Positions 45,889 to 54,780 of a DNA stretch of 64,000 nt are shown in pieces. Position numbers and translations under genes: made by a program. The DNA comes from Sulfurovum sp. (lineage in GTDB: Bacteria; Campylobacterota; Campylobacteria; Campylobacterales; Sulfurovaceae). The first letter of the stretch is position 1. Each line of letters begins with the position of its first letter. Location of the stretch: assembly GCF_015493435.1 (NCBI RefSeq), contig NZ_WGDD01000001.1, positions 1-64,000 of the forward strand. The letters run 5' to 3'. The notes under the pieces are model-generated. The model was not told the origin of the DNA. It saw only the letters and a list, made by a program, of their open reading frames with translations, and did no database searches.

Positions 45889-47136
45889 TTATACACCAAA
45901 GTATTCCCAAAATGCAACAATCTTTACACTGTCAGAAGTATCTGACTGATTATAGGTAATAATATATTTACTATCTACTTCAAACGGCAGCTTGGCAAGT
46001 CCGCCTATTTCTCTTTTTCTATTTTGATCATGCAACTCATAACATACTTGAATGGCGATTATCTTACCATCTTGTATAGCTATAAAATCACATTCAAAAT
46101 TCTTATTGTAAAAATAGACTTCATATCCCGCTTTGATCAATTCTGTATAGACTAAATTTTCAAGCATCTTTCCACGATTCTCTGAAAAACTATAACTAAA
46201 AGATAAAAAACCATTATCATTGGCGTATATCTTTTTCTTGGAATGGTTCTGCTCTTTGAGAGAGTAAGAGTAGTGCTTGATCTCATCGATCAAATAACTG
46301 TTTTCCAGATATGACACGTACTCTTTGGCACTTTTATCATTTATATCAATTGCTTTTGCAAGTGAATTATAGGAATACAGAGATGTTACATTGGAGAGCA
46401 GATAATAACTTAACTCTTTAAAACTTTTGACATCTCTAATGGCATTATTGGTGACACAATCCTTAAGCAAAATAGTATCGTAGTAAGCGCTGAGTATCTC
46501 TCTCCTAAATTCTTCTTTGTTATCAACTATTTCTACAAAAGATCCATACTTGACCATATTGTCTACGATGTTTAAAACCTTCGGTGAGTGCTCTACAAGC
46601 TGCATATAGGTAGTGATGTCATTTATTTTCAATATCTCCTTTAATGAGAGTGGATACACTTTGGTAGATAAATATCGTCCTGTCAATAAAGTTGCCAGGT
46701 CACCATTCAGGAGTGAAGAGTTTGAACCCGTAATAAATATCTTTTTAAACGCTTCGTTATCGTAGACACTTTTCACATATCTTTCCCAGCCATTCATCGC
46801 CTGTACTTCATCTAAAAACAGATATGTTATATTCTTCTGTGTAAGTTTTTGTGCTGTCTGGATGACATCATGCAGTTTTGCAGCATCATCCGAATAGGGA
46901 ATAAAGAATGGATCATCCAGATTCACATACAGTATTTCCTGTGGGTCGATTTCCAGGGAAAGATGATTGATAAGAAGTTTGAACAGTGTGGATTTACCAC
47001 TTCTTCTTATGCCTTGAAGCACCTGTATATGTTTAACCTCCAGTTTTTTTACCAAACTGGGAAATATATCCCTCTCGTACAGTTCAGCATAAGGCTTGTT
47101 CCAATGTTTGTTTTGAGATAAAATTACCTTTTCCAT
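45889..47136 (-). CDS. AAA_14/DUF4143 ATPase
   Basis: 415 aa. Walker A GIRRSGKSTL (about 42-51), Walker B YLFLDEVQAMNGWE, sensor FITGSNSSLLNGDLATLLTGRY, then a DUF4143-type C-domain (NLVYTELIKAGYEVYFYNKNFECDFIA) that looks restriction-nuclease-like (ECDF...IQVCYEL). Function of such solitary ATPases is unknown; they spread as accessory genes. Sits between two copies of the glycosyltransferase 5' end. Confidence 0.85.
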   Translation of the reverse strand: MEKVILSQNKHWNKPYAELYERDIFPSLVKKLEVKHIQVLQGIRRSGKSTLFKLLINHLSLEIDPQEILYVNLDDPFFIPYSDDAAKLHDVIQTAQKLTQKNITYLFLDEVQAMNGWERYVKSVYDNEAFKKIFITGSNSSLLNGDLATLLTGRYLSTKVYPLSLKEILKINDITTYMQLVEHSPKVLNIVDNMVKYGSFVEIVDNKEEFRREILSAYYDTILLKDCVTNNAIRDVKSFKELSYYLLSNVTSLYSYNSLAKAIDINDKSAKEYVSYLENSYLIDEIKHYSYSLKEQNHSKKKIYANDNGFLSFSYSFSENRGKMLENLVYTELIKAGYEVYFYNKNFECDFIAIQDGKIIAIQVCYELHDQNRKREIGGLAKLPFEVDSKYIITYNQSDTSDSVKIVAFWEYFGV

Positions 47137-47185
47137 ACTATAGTAACCTACTTTAATCTATTTATTCGTATTATAGCACGAATAT

Positions 47186-47344
47186 TTATATTCTATTCAC
47201 TTTTCCTTGTGGAAAATTTGGCACACAGGTAATGATGGTGACTTCCGCCCCCTTTTTCACCCACTCTTTGCAGTGTTCATAGGTACGGGTTGCAGGAGCA
47301 TTGGTTTCGGGAGGGAAGTTGTCGGTGAGGAAGAGGATTTTCAT
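47186..47344 (-). pseudogene. Glycosyltransferase 5' fragment B (duplicate)
   Basis: 52 codons beginning MKILFLTDNFPPETNAPAT and continuing to FPQGKVNRI-stop. Almost identical over 146 bp (47199-47344) to the start of the intact gene at 45732-45876. Too short for the ORF track on this strand. Confidence 0.85.
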
Positions 47345-47410
47345 TTGTTTTTTTATATTATACATTGTAATAATTATATTTTTTATAAAGAGAAAGATAG
47401 TCCATTTCTT

Positions 47411-47776
47411 CTAAATCGATTCGTTTAGCTCTTGAATATACGCTTCTAATTCATCTATCTTTTCATCACAGATATCATAAATTATCTCAGCATCGATATC
47501 GATGTAGTGATGTGTCAAAATTTCTCTGGTTTTAATGATTTTGCTCCAATAGTTTTGAGAAGCGACGCGCAATAAAATCTCTCTATCTCTTTTATCGATA
47601 TTTTTCAATGCTTCACCAATAGACTGTAGCCGCATGGATATCGCATCCAACCTGTCGAGTCCTTCATCACTGTTTATAAAATCATCACTGCTGCAAACAG
47701 GCTCGAAACGGCGCTTGATAAGTGCAATACTCTCAAGTATAAACTTCAAAAGCTCTTTAGTCGCTGCTTTGTCCAT
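47411..47776 (-). CDS. HepT-like HEPN ribonuclease toxin (DUF86)
   Basis: 121 aa from ATG 47776 (GAGG upstream). The HEPN RNase motif RxxxxHxY is present as REILTHHY (about residue 85-92). In the HepT/MntA type VII system the toxin is silenced by adenylylation of the motif Tyr. Overlaps mntA by 20 bp. Confidence 0.86.
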   Translation of the reverse strand: MDKAATKELLKFILESIALIKRRFEPVCSSDDFINSDEGLDRLDAISMRLQSIGEALKNIDKRDREILLRVASQNYWSKIIKTREILTHHYIDIDAEIIYDICDEKIDELEAYIQELNESI

Positions 47777-48059
47777 AAACAACCTCTTTTTGAATGCTAT
47801 TTAAAATAACGCTGTTGCTGTTGCTGTGTTTGTGTAAAATGTCGACTTTTTTATGAAACAATGTCTCCAAATATACCCACAATCCTGCAAGATTGTCAAA
47901 TGTTTTTTTTCTAAATTCTACATAAAAATCAATATCGCTGGACTCTGTCTGCTTCCCTTTTGCATAAGAGCCAAAAAGACCTATTTTCTCTACACCAAAC
48001 TCTTTTTTCATAAAATTTTCCTGCTGCTGCAACGTCTGTAAAATATCCTTTTTTGTCAT
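47757..48059 (-). CDS. MntA-like minimal nucleotidyltransferase antitoxin
   Basis: 100 aa from ATG 48059 (GGGTGG three bases upstream). GLFGSYAKGKQTESSDIDFYVEF carries the GSx10DxD motif of AMP-transferring MNT antitoxins. Precedes and overlaps hepT. Confidence 0.86.
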   Translation of the reverse strand: MTKKDILQTLQQQENFMKKEFGVEKIGLFGSYAKGKQTESSDIDFYVEFRKKTFDNLAGLWVYLETLFHKKVDILHKHSNSNSVILNSIQKEVVYGQSSD

Positions 48060-48149
48060 ATTCCACCCTTTCAATTTTTCACATGCATATCTTTAAAGTC
48101 TATTACTATGCTATATTTAGCCTATTTGTTCATATTATAACACGAATAT

Positions 48150-48224
48150 TTATTTTTTATTCTCTTTTCCCTGAGGAAAATCAGGCACACAAGTCATGAC
48201 GGTCACTTCCGCTCCCTTCTTCAT
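48150..48224 (-). pseudogene. Glycosyltransferase fragment C (internal piece)
   Basis: Reads KKGAEVTVMTCVPDFPQGKE, matching codons ~30-49 of the intact glycosyltransferase. The 5' part is lost here. The following AT-rich sequence is also similar to that after fragment B. Confidence 0.75.
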
Positions 48225-48320
48225 ATGTTTTGGCATCAATAAAGATTTGAGATACTTTCAGCTTCTCTATAAGCGCTATTAACTCCTCTAGTAATCTTGC
48301 TTCACAATTAATATTTTATA

Positions 48321-48421
48321 TCATAAATTATATCTCTGAAGAATTTCATTTATTCTTTCATCACTAATATTTTCCAATTCTGTTTTGGAGTACATTGCCA
48401 TTAGGTAAAGATTATTCTCTA
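48321..48421 (-). pseudogene. Remnant of a RelE/HigB-type toxin C-terminus
   Basis: Directly after the RHH gene an open stretch reads NLYLMAMYSKTELENISDERINEILQ, resembling the C-terminal end of RelE/HigB-like (DUF1044) toxins. No N-terminal half is present and further minus-strand sequence (48226-48320) has several stops. The match is by eye. Confidence 0.4.
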
Positions 48422-48697
48422 CTAATGATCTTCAAGTTCATCAATCAAATCATTTAAACTTTGTATTTCTTTATGTTTCTTCAAGCTACGAGTCTCTTGC
48501 AACTCTTTTGCTGCATTTTCAAAATTATCATAAAATAATTTTGATTTCTGCTCACTGATATATGACTTTATTGCTTCCACAATGATATCTGTTCTGGTCA
48601 CAGAGTATTTTTTGGTAAATGCATCTATATCATCTATAAGATACTTAGGAAGTCTCAACCCCACTTGCTGCTTTTCTAACTGTTCAACACTAAGCAT
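48422..48697 (-). CDS. Ribbon-helix-helix antitoxin-like protein (apparently orphan)
   Basis: 91 aa from ATG 48697. VGLRLPKYLIDDIDAFTKKYSVTRTDIIVEAIKSYI is a CopG/RHH DNA-binding domain; the acidic C-terminus is antitoxin-like. Its expected toxin appears reduced to a short remnant downstream. Confidence 0.75.
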   Translation of the reverse strand: MLSVEQLEKQQVGLRLPKYLIDDIDAFTKKYSVTRTDIIVEAIKSYISEQKSKLFYDNFENAAKELQETRSLKKHKEIQSLNDLIDELEDH

Positions 48698-48804
48698 ACT
48701 ACAATTCCTCAATATTTGTTTAACAATATTAAATATTATTTATATACATATGTCAATATCCATACTATTTAACAACTATTAAATTTTTATTTTAACTTTG
48801 TTGG

Positions 48805-48828
48805 TTTAGTGATGAAGAGGATTTTCAC
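48805..48828 (-). pseudogene. Glycosyltransferase fragment D (first codons)
   Basis: GTG-AAA-ATC-CTC-TTC-ATC-ACT, i.e. MKILFIT, the start of the intact glycosyltransferase; its GTG overlaps the CapK-like stop codon (GTGA). This marks the ancestral CapK-glycosyltransferase junction. Confidence 0.6.
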
Positions 48829-50117
48829 TTATTCTCCAATTCCGAATAAAAATGTTTGATTTTCCCTGAAGCCGGGCGCTCAATCCGGTCGACCTGATGC
48901 ACTACGATATTCAACCCTGGTTCAAGATATTCTTCAGCCGTTTTTTTCAACTCTTCTATATCTGTCTCCTCCAAAGCCTTATCGGAGACAACATCAAACT
49001 CAAACGTATCCAAAGCTGTTTGACGGATTATAAATTCTTTTAAAATACCGGAAGATTCAAGTAATGCACGTGAAACGTAATAAAAAGTAAACCCTGGTGA
49101 AAACTTTCCGCTTGGCAATTGGATAACATCATTTGTACGTCCCAACAATTTGTCAATCGATCGATAGGAAGATCCACACTTACATTTTTTTTCAGTTATA
49201 TCCGCAATATCACCTACCTTATATCTTACAAATGGGAAACTTTTATTAAAAAGATCTGTTACCAATAATTCTCCATTGGATGTTGACTCAATAAAAACAT
49301 TATCTTCAGGAATATGCATTGTACCTTCTTGACATTCATATCCAAGTAAACCGACCTCTGTCGTTCCATATTCCTGAACAACAGGAATTCCAAAAGCTTT
49401 TTCGATGAGTATTTTATCTTCTTTGGTACAGGTCTCAGATGTCACCATACATACCTTTAATGTAGGACAAATAGACTTAAGTAAAATATTGTTTGTATTA
49501 AGATATCGACAAAAAAGTACGATAGAACTGGTATAACCATAAATATATTCAAATTTATCGCTCTGAAATTTGCTTACCCATTTGGAAAATATTTTATCAG
49601 ACATTTCAAAAATGACAAATCTGTAACGATTCAAAACCATATCTTTTAGTCTTTGGACCCATGCAGATCTCCAACTTTTCGGTATACCATAAAATCGTGC
49701 CTCTCGACTGCCTATATCTATGCCATGCATTTGAAAAAAAAGTTTTTTTGCACTCCATACTCGGGCTTGCGTATAATAGTCTTTTGTAAATTTTAAAGGA
49801 TGCCCCGATGAACCAGAAGTATTGTTTGCATAGATTTCATTCTTATTTAAACTTCCACTTATAAGCTGATACTCATTACTTTGGAGATCTGACTTCAGGA
49901 CAAGAGGAAGTTCCTCCCACTTTTCAGGAAGCTGGTCACCTATATGTTCCCGATAAAATGCATTATTCTCATAAAGATACTGCACTATCTCCCATTTTTT
50001 CTGCTCCTGCCATGCTTCAAAGTCATCTTTGGGCAATGCCCTCAGTGTTTTCAGTTCATCAACGATGGGAGCAAGGTCATGGTGTCGCCATTTATAGATC
50101 AGTTCAAAGAGTGACAT
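48825..50117 (-). CDS. CapK/PaaK-like AMP-forming ligase family protein
   Basis: 430 aa. Adenylate-forming fold: NTSGSSGHPLKFTKDYY (nucleotide loop), QEYGTTEVGLLGYEC, and VRYKVGDIADITEKKCKCGSSYRSIDKLLGRTNDVIQLPSG. CapK-type relatives of phenylacetate-CoA ligase are common in capsule loci, possibly activating an acyl or amino-acyl substituent. The four-Cys-like CKCG motif is kept. Its 3' end once coupled to the glycosyltransferase. Confidence 0.83.
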   Translation of the reverse strand: MSLFELIYKWRHHDLAPIVDELKTLRALPKDDFEAWQEQKKWEIVQYLYENNAFYREHIGDQLPEKWEELPLVLKSDLQSNEYQLISGSLNKNEIYANNTSGSSGHPLKFTKDYYTQARVWSAKKLFFQMHGIDIGSREARFYGIPKSWRSAWVQRLKDMVLNRYRFVIFEMSDKIFSKWVSKFQSDKFEYIYGYTSSIVLFCRYLNTNNILLKSICPTLKVCMVTSETCTKEDKILIEKAFGIPVVQEYGTTEVGLLGYECQEGTMHIPEDNVFIESTSNGELLVTDLFNKSFPFVRYKVGDIADITEKKCKCGSSYRSIDKLLGRTNDVIQLPSGKFSPGFTFYYVSRALLESSGILKEFIIRQTALDTFEFDVVSDKALEETDIEELKKTAEEYLEPGLNIVVHQVDRIERPASGKIKHFYSELENK

Positions 50118-51131
50118 TTATTTTTTACCTTTCAACAAGTCTACCCAGGCAATTTTAACATTTTCCCAGTCAAACCCCTCGACCTTTTTTCGTGCATTTT
50201 GTGCCAATTCAACGGCTTTTAACGGATGGTCGACGAGGAGCAATATTTTCTGTGCCATCCCTTCTGCATCATCAGCATCCACCAGCAGAGCCTCTTTGCC
50301 ATCTTCTACAAGATAGGGGATCCCGCCAACGTTGGTACTCACTACCGGTAAGCCCAGTGCCATGGCTTCCATAACACTCACAGGCGTATTGTCAACGTTG
50401 GTTGTGTTAATGAAAATGTCATACGATTCAGATAACTTCCACCAAGCCTCTTTACTTAATTTTCCTGTAAATATGACTTTGTCATCCAGTCCCATTTCTT
50501 CGGCTTTCTGTTTTATTTTTTCAAGTGTACCGTCTCTGTCAGGACCAACCATACACAAAGAGGCATCGTCATATTTTTGTAACAAAAGAGCCAGCACATC
50601 CAGCGCCATTTGGGGGTTATACAGGGGGCTGAAAGCCCTCACGTAAAGCAGTTTTGGACGAACGCTGTTTCGTTTGGTAAATGTGTAGTTCCCAATCTCT
50701 ATATTATTGGGGATATAGTCAACATTATAGCCGTACTTTTGAAAGATCTCAAACAAATAGCCGGAAGGTGCAACATTGGCATAGGAATATTTAAATATGA
50801 AGTCACTCATCTTTGCATTCAAACGTAAGCGGTTTTCAAGCTTTCCCCCATGCAAAACAGGGATATAAGGCGCACCGACACAGCGAGCCATCCCTGCACA
50901 CAGCAGTGCATAGTAAAAATTGGAAGTGCTGTAGGTATCTATGAGTACATACTCTGTCTTATGCCGGTATTTGACAATAGACCAAAGCATCTCTAAAAGT
51001 CGAAGTATTTTATTTTTTTTGTCGGAAACTGACTTTACCTGAAAATCTTTTGACAGTAGTTTTCCAAGTGTTTCTACAGAGGTCGGTGTATTTCCGTGCC
51101 GGGAAAGTTTGTTTCCTATGTAGAGGATCAT
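50118..51131 (-). CDS. Glycosyltransferase family 4
   Basis: 337 aa GT-B enzyme. MILYIGNKLSRHGNTPTSVETLGKLL at the N-terminus; LLYVRAFSPLYNPQMALDVLALL; and SVMEAMALGLPVVSTNVGGIPYLVEDG with EX7E. ATG overlaps the stop of the polymerase gene (ATGA). Confidence 0.9.
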   Translation of the reverse strand: MILYIGNKLSRHGNTPTSVETLGKLLSKDFQVKSVSDKKNKILRLLEMLWSIVKYRHKTEYVLIDTYSTSNFYYALLCAGMARCVGAPYIPVLHGGKLENRLRLNAKMSDFIFKYSYANVAPSGYLFEIFQKYGYNVDYIPNNIEIGNYTFTKRNSVRPKLLYVRAFSPLYNPQMALDVLALLLQKYDDASLCMVGPDRDGTLEKIKQKAEEMGLDDKVIFTGKLSKEAWWKLSESYDIFINTTNVDNTPVSVMEAMALGLPVVSTNVGGIPYLVEDGKEALLVDADDAEGMAQKILLLVDHPLKAVELAQNARKKVEGFDWENVKIAWVDLLKGKK

Positions 51132-52501
51132 CCTCTGCCCTTTAGTTTCATATGCTTATTTTCTATCAATATCCAGATAAATCCTGCACCATACAGAAAA
51201 CTGGGCAAAGCCAAGCGCATAGCATTGTGTGTCATGGTCAAAACACCGTAACCGGTAAACACGACAAGAGTAAAACGTGTTATCGCATTTTTACTGCGGA
51301 AAAACATCCAAACAGGAAACAACAACATGATCGCCAAGGCAAACAAACCCAAAATACCGTGTTCCGCAGGCAACCTGCTTAACTCTACATGCGCAGCACT
51401 GATGCCTGTATCTTCTGCACGATATACTCTGCCGCCGCCAATACCCGCTCCCGTAATACTATGATCCAAGAACGTTTTCCAGTCTGCCAAAACAATGTCA
51501 CCACGCTTTGTTGTGTAGTCTTCCTTGATCTGTTGACCATACTTATCGGTATTGATATAGCGACGTTCTACTGCACCGGATGAAATATTATTGGAAACAA
51601 AAAAAGCAAATGAAAATACTAAACCTAAAATTACAATATGCGTAAAGCGAATATGCAAAAGATGCATAGCCTGTTTTATATTATAGAGATACAATAAAAC
51701 AATGCCCAATACTAAAGAGGAAATAGCTGCGATCAGCCCACCCCGTGAAAGTGTAAAAAGTCCCTGAAGCGTAAACAGCAGAAGCATTCCGACATCAATG
51801 GTACGATAGACAAATATCTTACGGCCAGTTAACAACGCATACCCGATCAACACCATACCCAGTCCCAAAATAGCTGCAACCTGGTTGGGACCAAATCCGC
51901 CACTTGCAGCAAAATTAGAGCCCCCGCCATAATGGATCGATCCATAGTCAGGGGTCTTCAGAAACAACAGTGCCGAGGTTACTATCACACCAAGCAGTAT
52001 CCATCTGACAAAACGCACCATATCTTCCAGACTCAGAGTGCGTTTATAAAAGTAGAATACACTCATCACCAATACAACTTCCCCAAAAAATGTGAACATA
52101 AACTCCTTTTTAAAATGGGCTATGCTTTCCCAATTTGGGACGAATATACCGGGAAGCAGTAAAAGCAAATAGACCAAAAAAAGCAAAGGAAAAGGTTTAT
52201 GTTTTTTTTCAACGACCCATCCGGTCAAAAGCAGTAAAAAAACGGCGATTTTCCCAAACTCCCAGGGCAAGCCGGCAAAGGACATGCGAAGATACACTTC
52301 CGCTCCTACGATAAATCCGGCAAAAAGATGGGCCTCTCCACCCCTGTTGCGTCTGAGTATGGTACGGTACATACCTATGGCAAATGCTCCCATGCCTACC
52401 AAAAATGCTATTTGGGAAATTTGGGCAGTCACTGCTCCCAATGCTATCATCAAAACCAATAGCACCAATGGTTGATACTTCCCCCTAAACAGTTTACGCA
52501 T
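51128..52501 (-). CDS. O-antigen ligase/polymerase (Wzy/WaaL-like) membrane protein
   Basis: 457 aa, about 12 membrane segments and one large periplasmic loop (DYTTKRGDIVLADWKTFLDHSITGAGIGGGRV...AAHVELSRLPAEHGILGL) with the Wzy_C signature (E..LPAEHGILG). With the flippase at the window end it indicates Wzx/Wzy-dependent export. Overlaps both neighbours by a few bases. Confidence 0.85.
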   Translation of the reverse strand: MRKLFRGKYQPLVLLVLMIALGAVTAQISQIAFLVGMGAFAIGMYRTILRRNRGGEAHLFAGFIVGAEVYLRMSFAGLPWEFGKIAVFLLLLTGWVVEKKHKPFPLLFLVYLLLLLPGIFVPNWESIAHFKKEFMFTFFGEVVLVMSVFYFYKRTLSLEDMVRFVRWILLGVIVTSALLFLKTPDYGSIHYGGGSNFAASGGFGPNQVAAILGLGMVLIGYALLTGRKIFVYRTIDVGMLLLFTLQGLFTLSRGGLIAAISSLVLGIVLLYLYNIKQAMHLLHIRFTHIVILGLVFSFAFFVSNNISSGAVERRYINTDKYGQQIKEDYTTKRGDIVLADWKTFLDHSITGAGIGGGRVYRAEDTGISAAHVELSRLPAEHGILGLFALAIMLLFPVWMFFRSKNAITRFTLVVFTGYGVLTMTHNAMRLALPSFLYGAGFIWILIENKHMKLKGRG

Positions 52502-53591
52502 TTAAGACCTCATTATAGATTTCGACAAGTTTTTGTACCACAGCTTTTGAAGAGTAATTTTCTCTCACATGTGCATTCAATTTCGATGCCATGCTCTCTC
52601 TATATTTTTCATCTTCTATGAGCTTCAACATACTTTCTGCCAATGCTTCACTGTCCTTTGCCGGTACGACTTCACCATGCACCCCATGCCCAAGCACCTC
52701 TGCACACTGGCCCACCTCTGTACAGACGACAGGCAGTTTTGCCAGGCCATACTCAAGCAGTGCCACAGGCAATCCTTCAGACTCTGAAGATAGTATTCCC
52801 ATGCCCGAAGCCAACAAAATATCTGCCGAATCACTTCTGGTACCCAGAATATGCACATTGTCCTGCAAATGGTTTGCTTTGATGAATGCCTTGATCTTTT
52901 GGCTGTAGGCATCGTTTTTGTCCTCTCCGACAAGCAGGAGATGATATTCTCGATGCGTTTCATGTACTTGCTCAAATGCCTTTAACAAATTTATATGGTC
53001 TTTCTGCCAGCGTAAATTAGCCAGGCATACTATACGCGTATTTTTTGTTCCGGGAAGTGACACAAAAGAATTTTTTTCCTCCAGTTGTGCAAAATTTTGT
53101 ACATAGATAATTTTTTTTTCATGCAAATATAAATTATTTTTACTCCATTGTACAAGTTTTTCATTCACTGAAATAACGGCATCAAAAAAATGGGAAAATT
53201 GTATGATGATTCTATTTTGTTTTGGATCTACTTCATAACGGATACCGTTATGGTCATGCCAGATAATCTTGACACCGGTAAACGGCTTGCAAAGCACCGC
53301 AGTAAAAAAAGAGGAGGAGTGTGCGTGGATCACATTGATTTTATGCTTTTTTATAAATTTTATCAACTTTCCAAGGGCTTTCATATCCAATGCTGAATGT
53401 TTATGTAAAATCATATATCCCACGTTATCGGAAAGAAAAGATTCCAGTGCACCACCCTGACGTGTTGCGCACAGGTAACTGGGAACGTCTGCTTCTTTCA
53501 GTGCATTTGCCAGATTGACACTGACACGTTCTGCACCACCGGCAGCCAGTGAGTCTATCAACTGCAATACCCTCGGCTCTTTAATTCCCAT
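52494..53591 (-). CDS. Glycosyltransferase family 4
   Basis: 365 aa from ATG 53591, which overlaps the stop of the previous gene; the track's upstream start lies in that gene. LIDSLAAGGAERVSVNLANAL (nucleotide-loop region), HAHSSSFFTAVL, IVCLANLRWQKDHINLL, and SEGLPVALLEYGLAKLPVVCTEVG with EX7E-like residues. Confidence 0.9.
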   Translation of the reverse strand: MGIKEPRVLQLIDSLAAGGAERVSVNLANALKEADVPSYLCATRQGGALESFLSDNVGYMILHKHSALDMKALGKLIKFIKKHKINVIHAHSSSFFTAVLCKPFTGVKIIWHDHNGIRYEVDPKQNRIIIQFSHFFDAVISVNEKLVQWSKNNLYLHEKKIIYVQNFAQLEEKNSFVSLPGTKNTRIVCLANLRWQKDHINLLKAFEQVHETHREYHLLLVGEDKNDAYSQKIKAFIKANHLQDNVHILGTRSDSADILLASGMGILSSESEGLPVALLEYGLAKLPVVCTEVGQCAEVLGHGVHGEVVPAKDSEALAESMLKLIEDEKYRESMASKLNAHVRENYSSKAVVQKLVEIYNEVLNA

Positions 53592-54780
53592 ATAGTAGCT
53601 TCCCAATCTCTTCTTCAAACTTTTCCAGCGTAAACTGCCGTGACCATGTCATAGCCTCTTCACTGCTTTGCCTGAATGCATCTGCATTTTCAAGATAATA
53701 TTTTACCTTGTTTACAATGTCATCCACATTGGGCATAACGATCTTCCCTCGAGATCCGTTGCCTATCATGTAATTGACACAGGAAACATCTGTCGTAATG
53801 GGCAGACACCCCCAAAACATCGCCTCTGCCACCACCTTCGGCCAGCCTTCAGACTTGGAGACAAAGATGAGAAAATGTGCATTTTGGTAGTAGCGTTTAA
53901 CAGTATCGGCATCTTGGTTGCCGTGAAGCACCACAAAATCTTCCAGCCCGTTCTCCTTGATGTACGACTCAAGCTTTGGACGTTCCACACCTTCACCAAA
54001 CAGATCTAAATGTACTTCATACCCTTCCTTGTGCAGACGTTCTGCAGTTTGAATGCTGAGCAATGGACGTTTCCCTGGGCTTAGGGCACCTACGTACAGT
54101 AAGTTGGAAGTTGGAAGTTGGAAGTTGGAAGTTGGAAGTTGGAGGTTGGAGGTTGGAGGTTGGAGGTTGGAAGTTTGAGGTTGGAAGTTGGAAGCTCTTT
54201 CTTGAAACTTGAAACTTGAAACTTCCTCCTCACTATACGTAGCTGTAAAAAACGGGACAATGTTACTACTCTGTTCCGGCCATTCACCATATACCAGTAC
54301 TTTCATATTACGGGTCAGAAACGTGTTGGAGAGTATCTTCTTTTGTAAACGGTAGCTCCATGGCTGTGGACTGTCAGGGTCCCAGTTGCCGGCATATTTG
54401 GCTGTTTTTGGTTTATGAGGGAAAAAGATCTGTGCCACACTGCCCAGTAAGCCCATATTGCCCGGACAGCGGAGGTGTATGTGGTCTGCCCAGACCATGC
54501 CACGTACGATCTGCACAAAAACGACAGGGAGTTTAAAAAGTGTTTTTACAGCCTCTTTTTTAGAAGTGAGGTGAAAAGCCGGAACTTCGGAAAATGTCAG
54601 TTTTTCATGTTTGTAAGGAAGGTCTATCAGATCGGCAGTGCCATTCTGTATGGGGGCGACCACTTTTACTTCATCGACATGTTTTAACCAAAGGTTCATC
54701 TCTTTAATATAGGGGCCATACCCATATATCTGATCACCTGTTTTTTTATGTTGGACGTGTGTGACTATGAGAAACTTCAT
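53581..54780 (-). CDS. Glycosyltransferase with in-frame heptanucleotide-repeat insert
   Basis: 399 aa GT-B enzyme. N-domain to about residue 185; then a repeat-encoded stretch (about 190-225: TSNLQPP-TSNLQLP-TSNFQLP-TSN) derived from 7-bp DNA repeats; then the C-domain beginning LLYVGALSPGKRPLLSI, with VSKSEGWPKVVAEAMFWGCLPI. The insert is at the linker before the catalytic C-domain, where it may be tolerated. A one-unit change in repeat number would shift the frame. Confidence 0.85.
   Translation of the reverse strand: MKFLIVTHVQHKKTGDQIYGYGPYIKEMNLWLKHVDEVKVVAPIQNGTADLIDLPYKHEKLTFSEVPAFHLTSKKEAVKTLFKLPVVFVQIVRGMVWADHIHLRCPGNMGLLGSVAQIFFPHKPKTAKYAGNWDPDSPQPWSYRLQKKILSNTFLTRNMKVLVYGEWPEQSSNIVPFFTATYSEEEVSSFKFQERASNFQPQTSNLQPPTSNLQLPTSNFQLPTSNLLYVGALSPGKRPLLSIQTAERLHKEGYEVHLDLFGEGVERPKLESYIKENGLEDFVVLHGNQDADTVKRYYQNAHFLIFVSKSEGWPKVVAEAMFWGCLPITTDVSCVNYMIGNGSRGKIVMPNVDDIVNKVKYYLENADAFRQSSEEAMTWSRQFTLEKFEEEIGKLLYGN
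54104..54222. repeat. Heptanucleotide array (17 units) inside a glycosyltransferase gene
   Basis: Thirteen TTGGAAG/TTGGAGG-type heptamers (54104-54194), one CTCTTTC, and three TTGAAAC. Same unit family as at 59736-59784 and 60159-60207, but here no four-helix-bundle gene is associated. Confidence 0.92.

Noticed and set aside
37505-49000. Search for insertion sequences or phage integrases to explain the accessory genes
   Set aside because: No transposase, integrase or recombinase-like ORF was found in any frame.
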